Shown here: positions 55,266 to 64,000 of the stretch, piece by piece
How positions within the stretch are numbered: the stretch's first letter is position 1
How the letters are laid out: each line of letters begins with the position of its first letter
Assembly: GCF_000186865.1 (NCBI RefSeq)
Contig: NW_008705568.1
Span: 1,339,506 to 1,403,505 of the forward strand
Direction: 5' to 3'
Length of the DNA: 64,000 nt
DNA from: Aureococcus anophagefferens
Lineage: Eukaryota > Sar > Pelagophyceae > Pelagomonadales > Pelagomonadaceae
Position numbers and translations under genes: made by a program
The notes under the pieces: model-generated
The model's database searches: none
What the model saw: only the letters and a program-made list of their open reading frames with translations
What the model was told of the DNA's origin: nothing

Positions 55266-58200
55266 TCAGCGCTGGCGCCCCGTGAACTCCGTCGTGCCCG
55301 GTCGGCGCTCGGGCTGGTAGACCTTGCGCTCCTCCTCGGCGTAGTTGCGCTGGTTCTCGTGGCCCGCGGACGTCTGCGGCCGGTTCACGTTGACCGCGGA
55401 GACCGCGTGGGGTCCCAATGAACTGCCGTCGTCGTCGAAGTCGTCGTCCACTAGCGGGTGGGGCCCCTGGATGGACGTCGCCTGGCTGCTCTCCTCGTAG
55501 CGCGGGTGGATGGACCGCTGGTCGTCCAAGAGCTGCTCGAGCTTCGACACGACGAGCGAGATCGAGCCCTCGAGGCGGTCGATGCGGGCCGCGAGGCGCG
55601 CCTCCGTGCGCTGGTGCTGCTCGAAGGTGACGCCCGGCAGCGCGAGGCCGTCGCCGGCGTGGCCGGGCACGCCGGAGTGGTCGCTGAGGCGCCGCTGGCC
55701 GTCGTCGCTGAGGTGGTCCGACGCCGTGCCCGGCCGGAAGCTCGGGTCGTCGCCGAGACCCTCCTCGCCGAGCGTCGCGTCGTCGTCGGGCGCGTAGGTG
55801 CGCTCGTCGTGGTCCAGCACGAGGATGTCCGCCTTGGGCTTGCCCTGGCGGTTCGCCGCGGGCTCGGACGATCCCCGCGGCGGCGACCCCGGGGCCAGCG
55901 ACGCGCCGTCGTTGAACGCGAGCACCTCCGCGCCGTCGCCGCCGGCGGACGGGTTCTCCGCGGGCCGCGGCGCGACGACGACGGGGCCCAGGCCCTTGAC
56001 GACCTTGGGCGGCTTCTGCACGGGCGCTAACCGGTGCTTGCCCGTGTCGACGAAGCCGCCGGCGGGCGCGACGGCGCCGGACCCGTAGCCGCCGCCGCCG
56101 CCGGAGTCGGGCGTGCCCGCGCGCTGGCCGAACAAAGCCGCGCCCCGCTCGTCGAGCGTGCCGCCGTTGCCGTAGGCGGGCAGGCCGTGGCTCGCCTGGA
56201 AGCCCGCGGAGGAGCCAAAGTTCTTCTTCCGCTCGCGCTGCTGCTCGAAGATCGTGCCCTTCCCGAAGCCCTTGCCGCCCTGGGGCTGGTAGTTCGCCGT
56301 CTTCCGCATCGTGCGCCGGCGGTTGCCGTCCTTGGCGTCCGCGGAGTCGTCGTAATTGCCGCCGTGGGGCATCGCGTGCGCGAGCGGCGCCATGCGCGCG
56401 TAGTAGGGCGACTGGCGCTCGTCGAACTGCTTCGGCTCGACGTAGTTGCCCTCGAGGAGGTCCAGGAGCTTGCCGTCGCGCCAGGCGCGCTTCATGTTGT
56501 GCTTGAGGAGCATCCAGTGGCCGAACGCGCGCACGCCCGACGACAGCGTCCGGTAGTGCGCCGACTCGAGGATGGACACGAACTCCTCGGCCTGCATGGA
56601 GTAGACCAACGAATGGGTCAGCGTCTTCGCCGTGTAGTGGCGCACGCGCCGCCGGCCGTCGACGAGCAGGGTGCAGACGTCCTTGCCGACGATGTTGTTG
56701 TGGCGGTCCGTGATGATCTCCTTCGACTCGATGCTCGAGTCGTCCTGGTCGAAGACGACGGCCTTGCCCTCGACCATGATGAAGAGCACGTCGTTCCAGG
56801 AGATGTCCTGGTGGACCATGGTCTCGTTGGCCATGAAGGAGATGCAGGACACGTGGAGCGACAGCTCGCGGACCATCATCTCCACCTCCCGCATGCACAA
56901 CAACGCGTCCTTGCCGCGCGCGCAGACGATGCGCTCGTGCTCGACCATGGTCTCCGTCTCGGGGCTGAAGTCGTCGGTGTAGCGGATGTCGTAGGACATG
57001 CAGTCCTTGCCCACGGCCTCGATGACCGCGGGTCGTAAAAACAAATCCTTCTTGTACTGCTTCGACGCGTACTTCTGCTTGATCTTGCACTCCGTGCCCT
57101 TCTTGATGTCGAGCGTGCGGAAGATGGCGTAGCGAAAAAAGGGGATGGCCGTGATATACCGGCCGATCTCCTCCTTGGCGATGGTCTGCTGCAGGCCCGG
57201 CGATAAAGCCAGCAGCATCTTCCGGTGGTAGACGTTGCGGAACATGCCCGCGGCGGAGACGAAGAACTCGCGGAGCTTCACGCGCATCTCCGTGGGGAAC
57301 TTCTTCTCCACGGCGAAGGCGTTCAAATTGTCCACCGTGTTCTTGTACTCCATGGACGCCGGGTCGCTGTTGCCCAGGATGTGCGCGACCTCGCCGATCA
57401 TGAACGACGTCACGATGTTGCCCGCGAGGCCCGCGATGACCGCTAAGATCATGATCCCCAGGTTCGGCGCGTCGGCGTCGCCCGTCAGCGCGCGCATGGA
57501 CCAGTGGAGCGCCGAGAAGTACTCGACGGACTTGCCCCGGTCCGCCCGAATGATCTCGAACTCGAGGCACGCGTGGTCCTCGCGGTGCGATTTGTGCCAG
57601 TCTTTCGAGTGCGTGTAGTCGTCGCCCAGGACGCCCGTGACCGCGTCGGCCTCGAGGCACGGGCGGATGAGCATGCGCGCCGCGCAGGCGAACCAGTGGA
57701 GCACGACCACAATAATGAAGACGAAGCGGAGCACGGACAGCGACTTGAACGAGAGCTGGAGCCGCGACGCCCACCAGTTCAGCAGCCGGCCGATGCGGAC
57801 GACGCGCAGGAGCTTCAACAACTTCAACACCTTGAGCGTCCGCAGGAGCCGGAACCGGTTGAAGGACTTGGACACGGAGAGCACGTCGTAGGGCAGGATG
57901 GAGACGACGTCGACCGCGAACCAGTTCTCCGCGTAGCCTGTGCCGAAACCAAATCTTCAACCCGACTTCAATATGAGCGTATTCGAATGTTTTGACACAA
58001 GCTCTTCGGCTGAGCTTCGAGAACTCGACGAGAGCGATCGATCCGTCCAAAAATCAGCCGAATCGACTTCGATTTGACCGAGCTAGAGAATTCTCAAGTT
58101 TGGTCAGGACCACCCAAACCAGTGGTTGGTTTCGGCACAGCATGTAGCGCTCCGCGATGACGCGCCGGTCCGTGATCCAGCAGCCGCTCTTCGCGTCGAA

Positions 58201-58893
58201 GACGGCCGTGTTGAAGTTGATGATCATGTCCGCGAGGAAGTAGCCGTCCACGAGCCGGTTCAGCACGAACATGGACCACATGAACGAGTTCCACCGCTTC
58301 ACGCCGCGGACGGGCCAGAAGGGCACGACGTCCGCGTAGAACGCGAGTTCCGTGGGCGTGACGATGGCCGCGAAGGCGATGAAGGGCAGCATCAGACCCT
58401 CCCAGACCGTGAAGAAGAATCCTTCCGGGTTGATGACGGGGAACCAGCGGCTCGTCTGCACCGGGAAGTTCTCGTAGCCCCCGAAGTGCATGCCGCCGTA
58501 CGAGCCCTTGCCGCGTTTCCGCTTCTCCCTCTTCTTGCCCGCGCTCACCTCCTTGAAGTTGTGCAGCATGTCGTCGGCCTTCGTCTTCTGGAGGCGCTCG
58601 ATGCCCCCGATCTGCGTCTGGCGGCTCAGGATCTGCGAGAAGCGCTGCTTCTTCACGCGATTCACGCCGACGAAGTTGAGCGCCATGGCCGTGAGGCCCC
58701 GGGCGCGCGGCTCGCCCTTGACGTGCTTGCCGTGGGCGCCGCCGCCGCCCATGGCGATGCCGCCGCGGTGCGCCATGGGGTCCGCCGCGTCCTCCGTCTT
58801 GACCTCGCTGTCGGTCGCGTACTTGTCCTCCGGTCGCGGCGACACGCGGCTGAAGCGCTCCCGCGTCGGGTCCCGGTCCAGCGTGTAGGCCAT
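55266..58893 (-). CDS. Voltage-sensor ion channel with cyclic-nucleotide-like C-linker and non-GYG pore
   Basis: Exons 58893-58149 and 57937-55266 give 1,138 residues. S1-S3: FFFTVWEGLMLPFIAFAAIV, WSMFVLNRLVDGYFLADMII, NWFAVDVVSILPYDVL. S4: FRLLRTLKVLKLLKLLRVVR, a repeated basic every-third-residue pattern. S5 LRFVFIIVVVLHWFACAARM, pore YFSALHWSMRALTGDADAPN, S6 LAVIAGLAGNIVTSFMIGEV. C-linker (AVEKKFPTEMRVKLREFF) and a degenerate cNMP-binding-like fold follow, then about 450 residues of disordered Gly/Pro/Asp-rich tail with a late helix (ARIDRLEGSISLVVSKLEQL). The topology is EAG/HCN/CNG-like, but the pore lacks the K+ signature TVGYG. Selectivity is therefore uncertain (non-selective, Ca2+/Na+ or non-conducting). 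Confidence 0.85.
57938..58140 (-). mobile_element. Introner element, family B (203 bp)
   Basis: TIRs CTGTGCCGAAACCAAA / TTGGTTTCGGCACAG. Target copies CGCGTAGC (57930-57937) and CATGTAGC (58141-58148) differ at two positions, consistent with exon drift after insertion. GC-AG intron 58148-57938, joining RRVIAER|YAENWFAVDV just before S3. Confidence 0.9.
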
Positions 58894-59275
58894 GGCGTCC
58901 GTCGGGGCGCGCACACGGCGCTTCTCGAGCGGCGGCCGCGGTGCCGCGCCGCGGCCGGGGCGCGGCGCCGCCGGTCCCGACCGAGGCGCGAGCGCCGCCG
59001 CCGGCGGCGGAGCGCCGGGAGCGGCGCCGGGTACGCGGCCGCGGAGCGGCGGGGCGACGGGCGAGCGGTCGCGGTCTGCCGGGCCCGGGTCCCTAGGCCG
59101 ACGAGGTCCGGGGGCGCCGCTGGACCATCTTCGACCGGCCAGAGAGGGCGCTGCCCACACCGGAAGTTGTTTTATTGCAACACATAAGATCTTGCTGTGC
59201 ATCTGCTGTGCAAGGCAGCCCGCGTGCACCCAGCGCACGATGATGCGCGGAGCCTGACGGGCCCCTCGGCCGCCC
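58894..59275. other. Divergent intergenic region
   Basis: Very GC-rich next to the channel gene, then an AT-richer stretch (gttttattgcaacacataag, about 59169-59188) near the C2-PGAM start. Likely leaders/promoters; no element recognised. Confidence 0.45.
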
Positions 59276-60696
59276 ATGGGCGGCGCCGGCTCCGTCGCGC
59301 GGCCGCCGGCGCCCGCGGCCTGGGGCGCCGGCGGCGACGTGCTCTGCGTCGAGCTCCGCGCGGCCACGGGCTTCCCGGCGGCGCCGCCGGCCGGCGGCGG
59401 CCTGCCCTTCGTCGCGCTGCGCGTCGGCGCGAGCGACGACGCGCCCGTCGCCGCGCGCTGGCCCCACGCGCGCCGCGCGGAGACGGCGCCCGTCTGGCGC
59501 GGCTGGCGGCCCCTGGGCGAGCCGGAGGGCTGCGCGGCGATTACCGTCGAGCTCTTCGAGGGCGGCGCGAGAGCGACGCTGGACCTCGTCGGCGCCGACG
59601 GCGCCGTCGCGCCCGGCGACGTCACCGCGTCCGTCGGCGGCTGCGCGCTCGTCTTCGCCGCGCGCGTCGCGACCTGTGTGCAAATCATCCAGTGAGCTGG
59701 GACGTCCCGACCAAACTTTGAAATTCTCTAGCTCGGTCAAATCGAAGTCGATTCGGCTGACTTTTGGACGGATCGATTGCTCTCATCGAGTTCTCGAAGA
59801 ACGGCGGAAGTGCTCGGGTCAAAACATTCGAATACGCACACATTGAAGTCGGGTTGAAGATTTGATTTCCACACAGGTCGCGACAGCGGCGCCCAAGTGG
59901 TGCTTCGCGGTCCGCCACGCGGAGTCGGGCCGGAACCGGCGCGGGACCGGGGCGATTCGACGTCGCTTCAACGTGAGTGTGCCGCGCGCGCGCGTTCCGG
60001 AAACAGCATCCGCGCTTCGAGAGCGCTCCGAGATATGATCGCTCGTCCGAGCATCAGCCGAAACGAGCGGAAAAGCGGCCGAGAGCGGAGCCTCTGGGAA
60101 CGTCTCACCCGTGTCCCGCCCAGGCTGGAACCGCGCGCTCGCGACGGGCGACGTCGTCGCGCTGCTGGGGACCATCGACCACGGCCTCACGCGCGCGGGC
60201 GTCGCCCAGGCGCGGGGCCTCGCGGACGAAATCGCCGCCGCGCGGTGCTCCGCGCGCGCGGGGTCGCTCGAGCGCGCGTTCGTCGACGCGTCNNNNNNNN
60301 NNNNNNNNNNNNNNNNNNNNNNNNNNNNNNNNNNNNNNNNNNNNNNNNNNNNNNNNNNNNNNNNNNNNNNNNNNNNNNNNNNNNNNNNNNNNNNNNNNNN
60401 NNNNNNNNNNNNNNNNNNNNNNNNNNNNNNNNNNNNNNNNNNNNNNNNNNNNNNNNNNNNNNNNNNNNNNNNNNNNNNNNNNNNNNNNNNNNNNNNNNNN
60501 NNNNNNNNNNNNNNNNNNNNNNNNNNNNNNNNNNNNNNNNNNNNNNNNNNNNNNNNNNNNNNNNNNNNNNNNNNNNNNNNNNNNNNNCGCGACGCTGCTG
60601 TTCGGCTCGGCGCTCGCCGGCGACGACGCGAGCGCGCGGCGCGCCGCCGTCTTGGCTGACGTGCGCGACCAGGCCCCCGTTAAAGAACTTTCTTAA
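59276..60696 (+). CDS. C2-like domain fused to histidine phosphatase (phosphoglycerate mutase superfamily), gapped
   Basis: Exons 59276-59665, 59877-59928 and 60124 onward, interrupted by a gap. The N-domain (DVLCVELRAATGFPA..WPHARRAETAPVWRGWRPLG..ITVELFEGG) has the beta-sandwich spacing of a C2 domain. The introners lie directly before and inside the catalytic motif: exon 2 plus exon 3 give CFAVRHAESGWNRALATGDV (RHxExxWN, catalytic His and phosphate pocket), then GTIDHGLTRAGVAQARGLADEI. After the gap a short C-terminus ends RDQAPVKELS. Could be a phosphatase or a regulatory protein. The stop overlaps that of the convergent PH-domain gene. Confidence 0.8.
59674..59876 (+). mobile_element. Introner element, family B (203 bp)
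   Basis: Left end CTGTGTGCAAATCATCC (slightly diverged), right end GATTTCCACACAG. Perfect target duplication GTCGCGAC at 59666-59673 and 59877-59884. GT-AG intron of 211 nt. Confidence 0.94.
59937..60123 (+). mobile_element. Introner element, family A, reverse orientation, diverged (187 bp)
   Basis: Interior gattcgacgtcgcttcaacg...cgctcgtccgagcatcagcc; right end GTGTCCCGCCCAG. Target copies GCCGGAAC (59929-59936) and GCTGGAAC (60124-60131), one mismatch. GC-AG intron; the splice creates the RHAESGWN catalytic motif. The exon between it and the preceding introner is only 52 nt. Confidence 0.9.
60293..60587. other. Assembly gap (295 N)
   Basis: Run of unknown bases inside the histidine-phosphatase domain; the middle of that protein cannot be read. 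Confidence 0.99.
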
Positions 60697-63600
60697 GGGT
60701 TCTCCTCGTCGTCCGCGCGCGCGCGCATGTCCTCGACGTCCGCGCGGACGCCGGCCAAATCGAGCCGCAGCCGCAGGAGCTCCTCCTCGCTCCGCGCGAG
60801 CGCGTGGACGCGGTCCTGGAACGTCGCGGCGTCGAGGAGGCCGCGCGCGTAGGCCGCGCGGTCGCGGTCGCCGCCATCGGCCGCGCGCGCGGCCGACGCC
60901 GCGCGGCGGCGCCGCGCGATCGCCGCGTCGCGGACCGCGGCGGACGTCGGCGGCGCCTCGCCGTCGAGCGCCGCGAGGAGCCGCCCGTGGCGCGCGATGG
61001 CGCCGCGGAGCTCCGCGACCCAGCGGTCCCGCGCACCCGCCGACGCCGCGGCGAAGGCCTCGCGGCGGCGGCCGGCTAAAAGCTCGAAGCCCGCGGCGCC
61101 GCTCTCGGCCACCGCCGCGCCGTCGAGGAGGCACTCGCGGCCGCCGCCCCAGCGCAGGCTCGGGCCCACGTAGACGCCGTCGTCGAAGGCCGCGGACCGG
61201 AGTTCCACCCGCAACTCCGCGCCGCCGCGGCGGAGCGCGCCCGCGAACGCGACGACCCTCTCCAGCGCGTCGCGGCGCTCGGGCGCGTCGCGGCCGACCC
61301 ACTCGACGGCGGCGACGGCCGCTGCGGTGACGTCCGGGGGCGACGGCGTCTCGGACCGCGGGCCCGACGCGGCCTCGACGTCCTCGAGCGGGAGCTCGAG
61401 CGGCGGCGGCCGCGGCGGCCGCCGCCGGCCCGCGCCGCCCGGCGCGCGCGCCGGCGCGCCGCCGGGCGACGGCTCGCGGCGGATCCAGTGGAAGCGGCGC
61501 GTCGCGAGCGCGGCCGCGGCGTCGCCGTCCCGGCGGTCCGCCACGCGCCGGGGCTCGGGCGAGCCCCGGCGGCCGCCCGCGCGACGCTCGGGCGAGCCCC
61601 GGAGCAGGTCCCAGCCGCGCCGGAGGAACGACGGTCGACCGCGGCGCGGCCGCGGCGGCCCGGCGCGCGGCCGCGCGGTCCCGCGGGTGCCGCGGCCGCG
61701 CCGGCGGCGACGCCGGCGGCGCCGGGTCCGCCGCGCGCCGATCCGCGGCGCGCGCCGGCGGCCGCGGCTCCGCGCCGGGCGACGCCGCGCCGCGCGACGC
61801 CGCGAGGACGTCCGCGCGGAGGCCGCGCACGGCCTCCTGGAGGCCGCCGTCCCCCGGCGACGCCGCGGCGCGCCGCAGCAGGTCCGCGACGGACGCGCGG
61901 AGCGCCGCGGCGTCGGTCGCCGGCGCGGCGGCGTCCCCCGCGCGCGCCTCGTCGGCGAAGTCGAGGCGCCGGCCCGCGTCGGGCCGCGCGGCCCGCGGCG
62001 GCGCGCGCTTCACGAAGGACTTGAGCGCCTCGCGGACGTCGACGGCGACGCGCGGCGGCGACCGCGCGGCGGCCGGCGGCGCGGCCGCGCGCGCGGCGGC
62101 CGCGGCGACGATCGCCGCGGTCCACGCGTCGCGGTCCTCGGCCGTCTCCGCGCAGAGCGACGTGGGCTCGCCGCCGCCGGCGAACGTGAGGTCGAAGCAG
62201 GCGCCCGTGCGTCCCCCGCCGTCGACGGAGACGACGTCGGCCAGGTCCCGGAGGAAGCACTCGCCGAGCACGCGCGCGTCGCCGTTCCGGTAGACCAGAC
62301 GCGTGCGCCGGCCGTCGAGGACGAGCGACGCGTGCCGCTTCTTCCAGGGCGTCGCCGCGCCCCGGCGCCAGAGCAGGCCCTCCATGGCGACGTCCGGCGC
62401 GGACCGCCGCAGCTCGCACGCGAGGTCGTAGGGCGACGGGCCCCGGTGTTCCGGTTCCTCGGCGGACGGCGCGCTCGACGCCGTCGACGGCGCGTCGCCG
62501 ACGTCGGGCGCCTCCGGCCGCGGCGGCGACCGCCCGAGGAACCGCGCGAGCTCGTAGGGCGACGACGCCGCCGACGGCGGCGGCGCCGCGGGCTCCGGCT
62601 GCGCCGGCGGCGCCGCGGCGGCCGCCGGCGGGTCCGGCGACTCGCGCGCCTCGATCTCGTAGAGGAGGCCCGCGGGCGGCGCCGGGGGCCGCGCGGCGCC
62701 CCCGCGCCGCAGCGCGACGACGGCGTCGCGGCGGCGCCGCGGCTTGTGGCCGAGCCCCCCGTCGCGCAGCGCCGCGCCGACGTCGTAGTGGCGGTCGATG
62801 ACGGCGCGGCAGCGGACCGCCCAGGTCTCCGCGTCCGCCGCGGAGCACGCGCGGAAGACGAGCGTTTCGGCGACGGCCGGCGGGAAGTCGACGCGGAACG
62901 CGTCGCCGTCGGCCGCGACGGCGACGCAGCCGTCGAGGAGGTGCGCGTCGACGACGGCGCGCGGCGAGTTCGGATCGCCGCGGTCGTAGCGGCGGATGGC
63001 GGGGCCGACGTAGACGCCGTCGTCGTCGAACGTCGTCGGCGCGAGGCCGTAGAAGCCCCGCTCGCCGTTTTGCTCGAGGAAGCCCAGCTTGACGACGGCG
63101 CCCGCGAGCGTCGCCTCGGCCGCGGCGTCGAGCGTCCACTCGACGGCCGCGATCGCCCGCGCGGCCTCGGCCGCGGGCGGCGGCGCGGCCGCGGCGCCGA
63201 GCGCCGCGAGCCAGCCGTCGGCGGCGGCCTCCGACGGCGCGACGAGCGTCGTCCCCGCGACGGCAAAGGCCCGCGGCCCCGCGCGCGACACGTCGCGCAC
63301 GGGCAGCTCGCGCGCGGCCTCGCCCGCGCGGTCGTCGCAGACGCGGAGCGCCGTCGACCGCGCCGTCGCGACCAGCAAACCGAAGACCGCGGCGCCGCCG
63401 AGCTCCAGGGCCCCGCCCTTGAGGAGCCGCTCGCCGTCGCCGCGGACGAAGAAGTCGCTGTCGCTGTCGAGGTCCTCGACGATCGTCGCCGGCGACGACG
63501 TCGCGAGGCGGCGACGGTGCGTCGGCGTCTCCGCGCGCGTCGGCGTCGCCGCGCGCGCGAGGCCCGGCGACGGCGGCCGGGGGAAGAGGCCCCGCGCGAC

Positions 63601-63816
63601 GGGGGAAGCGCGGCCCGTCGGCGTCGCCGACCGCGGGATCTGCCGCCGGAGCGGCGTCCCGATGGAGTAGCCCGACGAGTCGAGGCCCGTCGACGAGCCC
63701 GTCTCCGGCGACTCGCCGTTCACGCAGCGCATCGAGAGCTCCGTCGAGCCGGCGGCCGAAAGTTTTGATGGCGCGTCGAACGACGCCACGATGGCCTCGC
63801 GCGTTGTGATCACCAT
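60693..63816 (-). CDS. Multi-PH-domain protein
   Basis: Starts MVITTREAIVASFDAPSKL, then a Ser/Thr/Pro segment with TPTR repeats. A first PH-like region follows (GGALELGGAAVFGLLVATA..DGWLAALG), then LGFLEQNGERGFYGLAPTTFDDDGVYVGP. A clear PH domain: AMEGLLWRRGAATPWKKRHA (start), CFDLTFAGGGEPTSLCAE, and a C-terminal helix DRDAWTAAIVAAAAARA with the invariant Trp. A third PH-like unit (ELRSAAFDDGVYVGPSLRWGG..RDRWVAELRGAIARHGR) and coiled coil end the protein. Between about 61620 and 61760 the frame shifts by two, so a short intron or indel lies there. PH domains suggest binding to phosphoinositides at membranes. Confidence 0.72.
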
Positions 63817-64000
63817 CTGCGACGTCGACGTTTAGACGCTCGGTTCACGCTCGCCGAGCAGCCTCCGAGCAGGCCCTCGACGAGTCCATGTACGAGTCCT
63901 TCGTGCGCCGAAGGCTCGCCGAGTCCTTCCTCGCCGGCGTCGACCATTAGTAACCTAGAGCTCGACCCCCCCTAGCAGCCGTACTGCTGGCTGAGGGCCT
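63817..64000. other. Right-edge region, no supported gene
   Basis: Upstream of the PH-domain gene. A short plus-strand frame ending ESFVRRRLAESFLAGVDH* (stop about 63949) is visible but too short to call a gene. Confidence 0.4.

Noticed and set aside
2207..60131. Introners interpreted as self-splicing or retroviral/retrotransposon introns
   Set aside because: They have TIRs and 8-bp target duplications, no coding capacity, no ribozyme core and no poly-A or LTR; DNA-transposon origin fits better.
1..64000. Search for tRNA, rRNA, CRISPR arrays, bacterial operons or ribosome binding sites
   Set aside because: No cloverleaf/B-box pattern, array of spaced repeats or prokaryotic signals was seen; the genes are eukaryotic with spliceosomal introns.

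Overview
The window looks like nuclear DNA of a small marine stramenopile alga. It is most likely the pelagophyte Aureococcus anophagefferens or a close relative, an identification inferred from content because no database was available. Pointers are very high GC and extremely compact gene spacing, a plastid triose-phosphate translocator with a signal peptide followed by an ANAF/TAPA cleavage motif (secondary red plastid), a delta-class carbonic anhydrase, a UDP-glucose pyrophosphorylase-phosphoglucomutase fusion, and above all many copies of short transposon-like introns ('introner elements') of the kind reported from Aureococcus and Micromonas. Most long ORFs in the other frames are GC-rich shadows of about 31 real genes.

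Layout. 1-7055 (-): a secreted giant of 28 FG-GAP/VCBS blades, arranged as four seven-blade propellers on a Ser/Thr/Pro stalk; it runs off the left edge. 7177-14202: plastid sugar-phosphate translocator, a damaged DJ-1/PfpI gene, a coiled-coil protein, an AKR-like protein and a GT31-sulfotransferase fusion. 14330-20273 (+): a 1,640-residue fusion of FHA, four ubiquitin-like domains, BRCT, a GREB1/base-J-type glycosyltransferase-like domain and a SNF2 helicase. 20727-31817: a 2OG-Fe(II) oxygenase, TenA-like protein, unknown protein, MMAA GTPase, secreted CxxCH protein, SH3b-DUF924-GST fusion and a SnoaL-like protein. 31985-43883: UGP-PGM, GT90, small membrane protein, CobW/COG0523-SAP, a REV1-like polymerase fused to a polynucleotide kinase and zinc finger, and GST-WHEP. 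44174-51335: secreted FN3-like protein (with a gap), argininosuccinate synthase, Myb-repeat protein, APC11, proline-rich protein and a BART-domain protein. 51399-63816: VIT1-ZIP transporter fusion, delta-carbonic anhydrase, a CNG/EAG-like channel without GYG, C2-phosphoglycerate-mutase (with a gap) and a multi-PH protein.

The unifying signal is 26 introner elements in two TIR families plus chimeras. All lie inside coding regions. 23 are well preserved and 3 are decayed. Well-preserved copies have 8-bp target duplications whose first two bases in gene sense are GC or GT; those two bases serve as the splice donor, while the terminal ...CAG of the TIR supplies the acceptor. Removing target copy plus element restores an open frame in the well-preserved copies followed through complete gene models (totals divisible by three). 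One gene (14330-20273) has five introns, all of them introners. Gene boundaries are tight: several convergent pairs end within 4-24 bp of each other and two pairs have overlapping stop codons. Two assembly gaps (44988-45048 and 60293-60587) interrupt genes.
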